64,000 nt of DNA from Anas platyrhynchos (lineage: Eukaryota; Chordata; Aves; Anseriformes; Anatidae). How positions within the stretch are numbered: the first letter of the stretch is position 1; every line of letters starts with the position of its first letter. Where the stretch lies: positions 26,779,001 through 26,843,000 of the forward strand of contig NC_092592.1 in assembly GCF_047663525.1 (NCBI RefSeq). The letters are read 5' to 3'. Shown here one piece after another: positions 43,701 to 52,439 of this stretch. Below the pieces are notes generated by a model, which was not told the DNA's origin, searched no databases, and saw only the letters and a list, made by a program, of their open reading frames with translations. Made by a program: the position numbers and the translations under genes.

Positions 43701-46700
43701 TGGCTGTCAGGGCTGCGGGCGCCTGTCCGCGCGGTTGCCGCTAGCTGATAAACGCGCCTGTCGAGGTGATTTATGTTCCTGTCACCTGCTCTTTCTTCTT
43801 CCTCCTCCCCCAGCAGTTTGTTTCCAAACGATTATCGCTAAATCAGGGCCCAGCTGCTGCTGCACGGGACAAGGAGGGCGGTGGGGACGGGAGGGAGGGG
43901 GCACCCGCACCACTGGGGAGCTGGTGGGACAGGGTGCCCTAAACTGGAGAGTGACAAGGTGGCCGTCCCCAGTCCCATGTGCTTTTAGCCACGGTCTCGC
44001 CCAGCCCTCACCAGGCACTGCTGCCCGTATGCCACGCACCCAGGACCTCTGAGAGCTCCCAGCCCCACAGCAGGGAGGATTAAGCCCGACCCCATCCCCG
44101 TGGGCCCAGGTTTTGGCCGGGAGGAGCAGGGCGAAGGCGCAGGGCACGGGCGGGCGCTGAGGCGGTGCCGCCGGCCGCAGGGCTCGGGCAGGTACTCCAT
44201 CTACATCGCCAACTACGCCAGCGGCAACGTGGGCCCCCACGCCCTCATCGAGATGGACGTGGCCGCCAGCGACCCTGCCCGTGGCGTCGTGGTGCTCGTG
44301 GATGTGGCCGCCCAGGCGGGCGTCAGCAGGTACACAGGTACGGAGGGGACGGGGCACGGCCCCGTGCCATGACCTGTGCCACGCATCTGCCTGCCTGCCC
44401 CGTCTATCGGCAGCCCCACAGCCCATGGGAAGGACCCGTGGGACCCTCCCGTGCCTGCTGTCACCCTGCTGACCCCCCCCGTGGCATCCGCAGGGCTTGG
44501 GGATGCTGGCAGAGGTGTGTGCCAGCCTGCGCCCCGTGCCACCACTGGGACCGCCGCCGTGCCCCGTCTCTGTGGCGGTAAATTGTCACTAATTAGGAGT
44601 GTTGTCACCATGGCGATGGCAGTGATTAGGTTGGAAGTGACACAAATGGCTGCCAGCCCCAATTAGCTCCTGATGAGAGGGACTGAAGGAGGGAGACGGG
44701 CAAGGAGGGGGTGCAGGGGGTCCCAGGAGCACCGGGACTGGTACAGGGGCACGCACCCCCCTGGGGCAGGGCGGCCCCCTCACCCCTGGCTGCTGTCCCC
44801 AGGGGGCCGTGGGGTGGCCGTGGGCCCCATCCTGAGCGACAGTGCCTCCGACATATTCTGCGGTAACGAGAACAGCCCCAATTTCCTCTTCCACAACCGG
44901 GGGGACGGGACGTACCGGGACGTGGCAGCTGCCGTGGGTGAGTAGGGGGACAGCAGGGACAACCCCGGGTGGAGGGGACACGGGGACCGACAGCCCCGCT
45001 GACTGCAGGGGATGGCTGATGGCTGAGATTGGGGACCACAGGGCCACGTCCCCAGGGGTGTCCCGGGGAGACAGCAGCAGGGAGGGTCCCGTCTCCCCGT
45101 CCCCTTGCTGCTCGCAGGGCTGGATGACCCCTACCAGCACGGACGCGGCGTGGCGCTGGCCGACTTCAACCGCGACGGCCGCGTGGACATCGTCTACGGC
45201 AACTGGAACGGGCCGCACCGCCTCTACCTGCAGGCGGGGGCCCCCGGCCGCGTCCGATTTCGGGTGAGGGCTGGGGCTGCCGAGCCCTCGCTGCTGGGGA
45301 CACCCCAGCTTCACCGCGCTGTGGCTCCGAGCCCCGCTTGCCAGCGGCCTCCTGCTCGCCGTGCGCATTGGCAGCCCCTGCCCATCCCTTGCGCAGGACA
45401 TCGCCACCCCCAAGTTCTCCATGCCGTCCCCCGTGCGCACCGTCATCGCCGCCGACTTCGACAACGACCAGGAGCTGGAGGTTTTCTTCAACAACATCGC
45501 CTACCGTGGCTCCTCTGCCAACCGCCTCTTCCGGTAGGGCCGGGGGAACGAGCAGCCCGCGCCTTGCCGCTCCCCGCCGCTGGCACACAGGGGACCCCCG
45601 CTCAGGCTGTGCTCGTGGAAGGAGCCATGCCTGAGCCCTTCCCTGTGTCATTACCAGCTGCGGCGGCCGTGCCTGCAGCAGCCCCTGGGGTCCCCGTGCC
45701 GCTGATCAGCAGCCGCCTGGAAGCTTGCTCGTGGCTCCCACTAATTGTGGGGATCGATTCCTCGCCGCTGCCTGGCGGCTCCCCCTCGCCTCACCACTGT
45801 CTGCCCGCCCACTCTGGGTGGGGGGGGGGGGGGGTTGTGGGGAGCTGGAAGCCCCTGGAGGGGTTCTCCAGTTCCCAAGGGTTGTGGCAGTGGTGGGGGA
45901 TGTGAGGTGCGTGGCCAGTCCCTCAACCACCCTGCACAGCCACCAGCAGCGCCCCTGCCATCCCCATGCCCTCCAGGTGCCACCGGGGCTGTCACCTCCA
46001 GGGGGGAGCAGGCACTTGTCCCCCAGCAGCTTCCAGGCATGGGGATGTGGGGGCTGGCACTAACTCCCCCTCTGTGCCCGGCAGGCTCACCCGCAGAGAG
46101 CACTCAGACCCCATCGTGGAGGAGCTGAACCCCGGGGATGCGCTGGAGCCCGAGGGACGGGGCACGGGTGGGTCCCCAGCTCAGGGGTGGCTCGTGCTGG
46201 GGTGTGCCTGCCATAACGTGCCCTCATAACACAGCACATCCTGATCCTGTCCTCACAGGGGGTGCAGTGACAGATTTTGACGGCGATGGGATGCTGGACC
46301 TGATCCTGTCCCACGGCGAGTCCATGGCGCAGCCCATCTCCATCTTCAAGGGCACCCAGGTGAGTCGAGCAGGGGCTCCTCGCACCGTCCCCCTTCCCTG
46401 CCCCCTCTCCCGGCTCACCCCCTGCCCATCCAACCCTCGCAGGGCACTGCCAACAACTGGCTGCGTGTCATCCCCCGCACCCGCTTCGGGGCCTTCGCGC
46501 GGGGGGCCAAGGTGGTGCTGTTCACGCGGCGCAGCGGCGCCCACCTGCGCATCATCGATGGCGGCTCGGGGTACCTGTGCGAGATGGAGCCCGTGGCACA
46601 CTTCGGGCTGGGTGAGCTGGAGAGGTGTGAGGGGGACAAAACCCCGCCAGCACCCCCAGGCAGCGGCCAGCTCTGCGGCCCCAGCACCCAGGGACCAGCT

Positions 46701-47718
46701 GTGGGAGCGAGGGGAGGATTTTCCTCTCCATCCCCATCCCGGAGGCGCCCCGCTAACAGGCTGCCCGCCTGCAGGGCGCGACGAGGCCAGCAGCCTGGAG
46801 GTGACCTGGCCCGATGGCCGTGTCCTGGTGCGAGCCGTGGCCAGCAGTGAGACCAACTCCGTGCTGGAGGTCCCCTACCCCCCGGACACAGAGGAGCCGC
46901 TGGTGCCCACCCCGCTGGAGGTGAGGGCTGGCTGTGGGGCGCAGGGGGGGTTTTGAGGGGCAGGAATGAGGGGCTGGGCTCTCCCGGTTCCTGCCCCATC
47001 CCGGCCGTGTCTGCTTCTCCCCCAAACGCAGTGTGGGCAGGGATTCTCCCAGCACGAGAACGGACGCTGTGTAGGTGAGTGGCTGCTGGGGACGTGGGCA
47101 AGTGGCACAAAGGATGGAGCAGCAGCGGGGGTCAGGGAGCCACAGGGCTTGTGCGTGGCTCCAGCCAGGCACAGGAGGAGCCAGGGGGCTACCAGCAGCA
47201 GCTCTCAGTCCACATCCTGTCTGCAGACACCAACGAGTGCACGGAGTTCCCCTTCGTGTGCCCCCGGGACAAGCCCGTGTGCGTCAACACCTACGGCGGG
47301 TACCGCTGCCGCAGCAACAAGCGCTGCAGCCGGGGCTTCGAGCCCAACGAGGACGGCACGGCTTGTGTGGGTGAGTGACGGTGGGCACCAGCCTCCCCCA
47401 GCCCTGCAGCGGTGCCCCCAGACGGTGCTGCACCCCAGGGCCTGGCCACCTCCTGCACCCCGCTGGGCACCTGCCCCATCACCCACACCCCAGCTCCGTA
47501 GCTGCTCGCCTCCATGCCCGCTGGTCCCACGCCTCCCCCCCAGCCACCACTGACTCCCCTTCTCTCTCTCTTTCTCTCTTGCTCCTTCTTTCATTCTCTG
47601 TACAGCTCAAGTGGCCTTTTTTGGGGGATACCCCTCTGCCGGGAGCTGGCCCTGGCCCCCCCAAGGCGCCCTCCTCCCTCTAGGCTTCGGACTCTGCCTT
47701 TGCCTCTATGCACTTTAG
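37722..47718 (+). CDS. CRTAC1: CRTAC1, cartilage acidic protein 1 (isoform B ending)
   Basis: An extracellular beta-propeller-like glycoprotein; isoform B is also known as LOTUS, a Nogo receptor antagonist. Exons: 37722-37772, 40871-41067, 42369-42565, 43427-43557, 44181-44337, 44803-44937, 45118-45263, 45397-45533, 46085-46167, 46259-46359, 46443-46611, 46775-46920, 47032-47074, 47227-47370, 47606-47718; 649 aa. A 20-residue Arg-rich lead precedes a Leu-rich signal core (LALCLLSLAWL); ATG 40880 is an alternative start. Calcium-type repeats DLDADGD, DIDGDGR, DFNRDGR, DFDNDQE and DFDGDGM recur, then an EGF-like domain (about 565-611, NEC...CVNTYGGYRC). The last exon encodes AQVAFFGGY and ends in hydrophobic LGFGLCLCLYAL, matching human isoform B and resembling a GPI-anchor signal. 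The alternative A ending is the exon at 49607. Confidence 0.95.
37773..40870 (+). other. CRTAC1: CRTAC1 intron 1
   Basis: The longest CRTAC1 intron (3.1 kb). G+C-rich with no coding pattern on either strand and no recognised repeat family. Confidence 0.7.
41068..42368 (+). other. CRTAC1: CRTAC1 intron 2
   Basis: A 1.3-kb intron. A slightly A+T-richer stretch lies at 41505-41550 (cttaattggctggaggttttttatag). Nothing else recognised. Confidence 0.7.
44575..44672. promoter_or_regulatory. candidate conserved element in CRTAC1 intron 5
   Basis: A roughly 100-bp A+T-richer block with tcactaattaggag, gtgattaggttgg and ccccaattagc around gttgtcaccatggcgatgg. The centre resembles an RFX X-box half-site pair. 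It is distinct from the flanking G+C-rich intron. Regulatory role inferred. Confidence 0.35.
45820..45836 (+). repeat. G homopolymer
   Basis: A near-pure G-run in CRTAC1 intron 8; a likely spot for sequencing or assembly length error. Confidence 0.9.
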
Positions 47719-48189
47719 CCCCTGCCCGTAACTCGCCAGAGCAGCCTTGGCGGAAGGACCGGCCGCCCTCTGCCTGTCTCTTCCTCTCTCTCTTTCTCTC
47801 TCTCCATGTCGAAACCACCCTGCAAGCGCCGGCTGCGCCGTGCCGGGGCGGCCGCCTCGGGAAGGGCAGGGGAAGGCGGCACCTTCCCCGGGACAGCAGC
47901 CAGGGAAAGCAGCCCCAGCGCTCCCCTCGCCTCGCCGCCGCCTCCCCGGCGCTCGCTTGCTCCGTCGACTTGATACCGTACCATGTGCCTGCTGGTTTGG
48001 CCTGCGACGTGTTTGCTTCTCCTGTCCCCGCTGCAGCGGGGGGATCCCCCTCCCCGGCACCGCCAGAGGAGGGTTCCCCCAGCCCGGCAGGGGAGGGACC
48101 CCCCCGGTTTGTTTTTTAACGTATTGACCCCACTGTTTGGAGTCGGACCCTGCTCAGTCTTCCAGCCCCAGTCCCAGAGAATCCCCCCC

Positions 48190-48195
48190 AATAAA
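48190..48195 (+). terminator. CRTAC1: CRTAC1 isoform B poly(A) signal (AATAAA)
   Basis: Canonical AATAAA about 470 nt after the isoform B stop, followed by T/G-containing sequence. It allows the B transcript to end before reaching GOLGA7B, which is on the other strand. Confidence 0.85.
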
Positions 48196-48745
48196 CTGTA
48201 CCCTGTCTATTAACTGGGCTCTGGGAGCACCCCCTGGCCTTGGGGGGAGGCTGGCAGGAGATGCCTGGAGGGTCCCCCTGGAGGGTCCCTGCTCCTCGGG
48301 GCTGTGCTGCTTCCCCTTGCTTCTCCCCCACCTTGCCCATGGGTGCTGCTCCCCAGGCTTGCAGGACTGCAGCCAGCTCTGCACCACCACCCCCAGGGCC
48401 CCTGCATGCTGCTGCTGCTGCTGTGGCTTCTCCCGGGCTGTGGGTGGATGCTGCCAGCCCCCCCTAACCTGCTTCTGCCCCCCCAGCCTCCCTGGGCATG
48501 GTCCTGTGCAGGCTGTGCCTGCTGCCACCCGAGCAACCCCTTTCCTGTGGGGATGTGTCCTGCTGGGGCTGTGCTGCTCCATCGCTCCCTTTCCTTTTCC
48601 CCCTTGCTCACCCTCCTTCTGGGGCCGCCCCCACAGCCTGCTCGGTGCTCCCCGTTGTGCCAGGGGGTGCCCAGCCCCAGCACAGCCCCCGGCATCGCTC
48701 CGGCACAGGAGGAGGCAGGGCAGGTGGTGGGGATGAAGCGTGAGG

Positions 48746-48751
48746 TTTATT
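48746..48751 (-). terminator. GOLGA7B: GOLGA7B poly(A) signal
   Basis: TTTATT on the plus strand, AATAAA on the minus strand, about 870 nt after the GOLGA7B stop codon. About 550 bp separate it from the CRTAC1 isoform B poly(A) signal, so only CRTAC1 isoform A overlaps GOLGA7B. Confidence 0.75.
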
Positions 48752-49606
48752 GAAGGGCTCCATGCAGGGTGCCCCAGCGGGAACAGCGGGGCTGGGGGCC
48801 CCACGCGCACAATGACCGAGCTGAGGGGGGGTCCTGGGGGGCAGAGCCCTTCCCCTGCGGCCCTGGGAGAGCCATGCAGGCTTACTTCCACCCTGCACCC
48901 ACGCAGGGGCTTGTCCCATTCCCAAAAATCCCCACCTGGCCCTTCCTTGCAGCTGGGGGTCCCCACAGGCTGAGAATTGGGGGGCAGGGGGAGGCTCTGC
49001 AAGGTGCAGGGAGCAGGGCACCCCCGATGCAGGGGGGTGAGGGGCGCATGCAGGACGTGTGGGGGCAGAGGAGGGCTCAGCAGCAGGAGCAGGGAGCTCG
49101 CTGGGGACGGCACGGGGTCGGGCAGGCAGCGGGGTGCTGCCGGAGCAGCAATGGGCAGCGTGTGGGGTGCGCACAGCACCGACACGCAGACGAAGTGGCA
49201 CTGGGGCGACGGGCCCGTGGCACCAAGAGCAGGGCACCCCGGGGGCACGGGGCGAAGCCCCCCATCCGGGGCACTGCAGGCACTGGGGCGCTGCCCGCTG
49301 GGGCTGCTCGGGGCGGGGGCAGCGGCGCAGAGCACCCCGGGGTGGGGGCTGCGGGAGCCCTTTGGCACTGGTTTGGCTCAGTGGGAAGCACCTGGGACAC
49401 CCCAGCAGCAGCCCCTGCCCGCAGCGGGTCTGAGCAGGGGCAGAGCCGCTGTGGGGGGCATGTCGCAGAGGGGGGGAGTGGGCAGCCCCCGGGCCCCCCC
49501 CGCCCGCCCACCCACCCACCCGCTCTGGGCTCAGAAGCGGGTGCTCTGGTAGTGCAGCCTGCGGATTTCGGAGAGGCCGCTGTCCCGGCAGTACGAGTCC
49601 CTGCAG

Positions 49607-49917
49607 GGACTCTCTGCCAGTCACCGGCCCCCCGCGCCGCCCCCCCCGCCGCCACTGCTGCTGCTGGAGCTGCCGCTGCTGGAGCTGCCGCTGCTGCACC
49701 GGTCCTCGTAGATGGAGATCTCGATCTGGGCACCGCTAAGGACCAGCCGGGGACACGGCAGCCACAGACCCACCGCCCGACTGCCCACTGTGCCCCCCTC
49801 CCTCACCCTCGTGCCCCCCCAGCGATGCCCTCCCCACCCCACCGCCCTGCCGCAGAGGATACGACCCTCATGCCACGCTCCAGCGGGTCGGTGAGCAGCA
49901 GCCCCCGCGGCGCGTAG
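49607..49917 (+). CDS. CRTAC1: CRTAC1 alternative terminal exon (isoform A), antisense to GOLGA7B
   Basis: The acceptor CTGCAG (49601-49606) joins in phase to exon 14 (ending 47370) to read [11 protein letters not shown], matching human isoform A V-G-T-L-G-Q-S-P-G-P-R. The frame then gives an Ala-rich run and [12 protein letters not shown], where human has [12 protein letters not shown]. Human ends about 12 residues later; here the frame stays open to TAG at 49915-49917, a Pro/Thr/Ser-rich extension of about 60 aa. The true bird 3' end could be different if a further splice occurs. Through 49621-49725 the exon is exactly antisense, codon over codon, to the last coding exon of GOLGA7B. With this exon CRTAC1 would be 715 aa. 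Confidence 0.75.
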
Positions 49918-51452
49918 ATCTTCTCGTTCTGCTCCTGGATGTACTTGGAGATCTTCTTCAGGACCTGCTGGTGCACAGGGGCATGCTCAGGGCTGCCAGC
50001 AAGGACACGGACACCCCACCCCGGCAGCCCCTGGGTGCCCACACTTGGCCTCCAGCCCCCCCCTCCAGCTCCCTGCGCCCTCCCCTGGGCATTGGCACCT
50101 TCTCGTAGTGCGTCTCCATGCAGAGGAAGATGAAATAGGCAGTGGCGCAGGCCAGGCACCCCTCCAGGTACGAGCTGCCCCCGATCTTCTCCGCTTCAGC
50201 GTAGAAGCTGTTAAGAGTTTTCACGGTCTCCTCGAAGAGCTGGCGCTCGATCTAGGGCAGAAGCTGCGGTGAAGACAAACCTGGCCAGCAGCTGCCCCCT
50301 GCGCTGTCCCTCCCGCTCCCTGGGGTGCCTCGGGGACCACTTAAACCTCTCCTCCCTGCTCAGCTGCTGTCTCAGCTCCCTGGCCCCTGCATGCCAAGAC
50401 CTGCTGAGCCTCCACCAGAGCCTCTTGGTGCCTGCAAACCCCAGGCAGGGGGGCAGTGACAGCTCACACCCTGCCCCAGGCACTGCCCAGCAATCCAGCT
50501 GCATCAGCTGGCTCAGGGCCTTGCAGCACCCCATGCCTTCAGACCCCTCTCCCACCCCCCAAGCACCACAGGACACCGAAAATAGGGCACCCCCCCCCCC
50601 CCCACACACACACACACGCCGCTGGGTTCCCTACCCGGCTCTCCAGCTCGGGGGGGAACTTTGTCTGGAACTGGCACGTGGTCCCGTCGCTGTAGTCCCG
50701 CTGCACAAAGACCTTGGTGGCCAGGGACGCGCTGCGCCGCAGCTCCTGCAGGCTGTGCACCTTGGGGGGGGGCAGGGGGTGAGCCAGGGGGGGCTGCAGC
50801 TGGGGAGAGGGTCCCCAGGCAGCAGTGCCATATCCCCAGGGAGCCCCTGGTGTGGGCCATGCGCTTGTCCCCGTGTGCACCGGCTGCTGCGTGCGTGGTG
50901 TGTGTCCCCTGGGGTGTCACAGGCGGCATGGGGACAGCCCTCGGTCCCCAGCAGCTTCCCAGCAGGAGGAGGGCAACGAGCTGAGCAGGGGGGCGCAAAA
51001 GCAGGTCTGCAGTGGCCGTGCAGTGGGGGAACGGTGGCACAAAAGGGATCAGCAGGGCCCGGCCAGCCCTGGCACCCCACGCGGGATGAGAACCCACAGC
51101 AGCCCCCCAGCTGTGGGTCACAGCGGGATGGAGAGGAGGACGGCGGTGCCAAGGGCATGTCGTGCCCCCCGTGCAGCGTGCCATCGCCTCCTGCCACCTG
51201 CCCCACACCACACCCCAGCCCCGCACAGACCCCTCCGGCAAGGGCACCCCGCGCCGACCCCAACCCCGCACCCAGCCGTGCGCGCAGACCCCAGCTCCCA
51301 GCCCCAGGTGGGTCCCATCCTGTCACCCCCCGCACCCCGCCGACCCCAGCCGGGCAGTGGGGCAGAGCGGGGTTCGGTTCTGTCCCCTCCCCGGGGCCGG
51401 TCCCCGCCGCAGCCCCGCACCGGGCGGTTCCCGCACCCACCTCCGTGGCCAT
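49621..51452 (-). CDS. GOLGA7B: GOLGA7B, golgin A7 family member B
   Basis: Palmitoylated Golgi/plasma-membrane accessory protein; GOLGA7-family proteins partner DHHC palmitoyltransferases, and GOLGA7B is known to stabilise ZDHHC5 at the membrane. Minus-strand exons: 51452-51441 (only MATE), 50760-50635, 50251-50099, 49964-49863, 49725-49621. The product is 165 aa (human about 167). Start: [20 protein letters not shown]. The core has [38 protein letters not shown] (cysteines likely acylated), [12 protein letters not shown] and [17 protein letters not shown]. The tail [10 protein letters not shown] is followed by alternating Ser and Gly to the stop. Start chosen by match to human MATEVH and a CpG-island promoter. 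Intron 49862-49726 looks U12-type. The last exon is shared antisense with CRTAC1 isoform A. Confidence 0.95.
49726..49862 (-). other. GOLGA7B: probable U12-type GT-AG intron of GOLGA7B
   Basis: On the minus strand the intron begins GTATCCTCTG, close to the minor-class donor consensus. Near its end it has gtccttagc, resembling the U12 branch motif, with the likely branch A 11 nt before the final AG. There is no long pyrimidine tract, as expected for this class. It is 137 nt long and phase 0. Confidence 0.65.
50590..50620 (+). repeat. C-run followed by (CA)n
   Basis: A C homopolymer of about 14 and then a short CA microsatellite in GOLGA7B intron 2, just beyond the exon 50635 donor. Confidence 0.9.
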
Positions 51453-51800
51453 GGCGCGCCGTGCGCCCCGGGCCGTGCCGAGCCGTGCCGCGCCGCACCG
51501 GGCCGGGAGATGGAGAAGCGGAGCTGTCCGCGGGGCCGGGCCGAGCCGAGCCGAGCCGAGCCGAGCCGGGCGGGCGGCACCGGCGCTGTCCGCGGTGCTG
51601 CCGAGCCGAGCGGCGGAGGCGGAGGCGGGCCCGGCACGGCCCCGTGTGCGCAGCCGCCCGGGCCGGCCCCGAGGCCGTGGGGATGGGCGCCCGCAGCCGT
51701 CAGCGGGGAACCCCCGGAGGAGCCGCACCGCCCCGGGGGGGGCGCAGGGGGACGGGGAAACGGCTGCCGGGGGGGTGCCGCCGGGGGTGCTTGGGGGTGG
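51453..51800. promoter_or_regulatory. GOLGA7B: GOLGA7B CpG-island promoter, possibly bidirectional
   Basis: CpG-dense sequence directly upstream of the GOLGA7B ATG, including repeated GAGCC units (51541-51570). No TATA box. Candidate plus-strand exons at 52086 and 55098 make divergent transcription possible. Confidence 0.55.
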
Positions 51801-52085
51801 CCGCCCTGGGGAGGGCGCACGGGGCGCTTGGGTGGCTGCCTTGGGGAGGGTGCGGGGGGCGTTTGGGGGGTGGGTGCCCCGGGGAGGGTGCTGGGGGTGC
51901 TTATGGGGCTGGCTGCTGTGGGGAGGGTGCTGGGGGGGCCGGCAGTGGGGCTGGCAGCCCGCCCCACCGGGGCACGTTGCTGGGTGCTGCTCAAGCAGAA
52001 TTTGCGGCTGCAGAGAGAGCTGCGGTCACGGCGCAGGCAGACATCAAAGGGGAGCGCTAACGAATTCCCTGTTATCTCTGCCCAG

Positions 52086-52181
52086 TGACAGCTCAATTAG
52101 AGCCAGGGGAAGGCAAACGGGCAGAAAACAGGCGCTGTCCCCAGAGGAGGAGGAGGAGGGGGTGGCGCAGCAGGGAAGGGG
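52086..52181 (+). other. candidate internal exon of an unidentified plus-strand transcript
   Basis: Good acceptor (gttatctctgcccag, ending 52085) and good donor (aagggg then gtgagg) flank 96 nt. All frames lack a convincing long coding pattern, so any transcript is likely noncoding or 5'UTR. It lies about 630 bp downstream of the GOLGA7B start on the opposite strand. Confidence 0.3.
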
Positions 52182-52296
52182 GTGAGGGCTGGTGGCCAGG
52201 GGCTTAAGGGCCTGTGTGGGGCAGAAGGGCGGCCAGGGTGTCCCACAGCGCCTGGGGACATCGGGCAGGGTGCAGGGTGACACAGCCCTGGCAATG

Positions 52297-52436
52297 TGCA
52301 CACAGCTGGGGACGGGCACACAGCTGGGGTTGGCACATAAATAGAAAAGTGCACAGACACAGCTGGGATGCGCACACAGCTGGGGACGCACATGGACACA
52401 GCTGGGGACGCTCATGGACACAGCTGGGGATGCGCA
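52297..52436 (+). repeat. degenerate minisatellite (CACAGCTGGGG units)
   Basis: About six irregularly spaced copies of a CACAGCTGGGGA(C/T)G core separated by 5-16 variable bases. An A+T-rich insert (cataaatagaaaag) lies near 52335. Each copy carries a CAGCTG E-box core. Confidence 0.75.
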
Positions 52437-52439
52437 CAG

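Noticed and set aside
45820-45836. G homopolymer as a possible regulatory quadruplex
   Set aside because: A single run within an intron is more simply a homopolymer tract, with length uncertain from sequencing.
50269-52185. Open frame of more than 600 codons on the plus strand across GOLGA7B
   Set aside because: It runs antisense through GOLGA7B exons, introns and its CpG island, matches no family and has low-complexity Pro/Ala/Arg content. Low stop density in G+C-rich DNA explains it.
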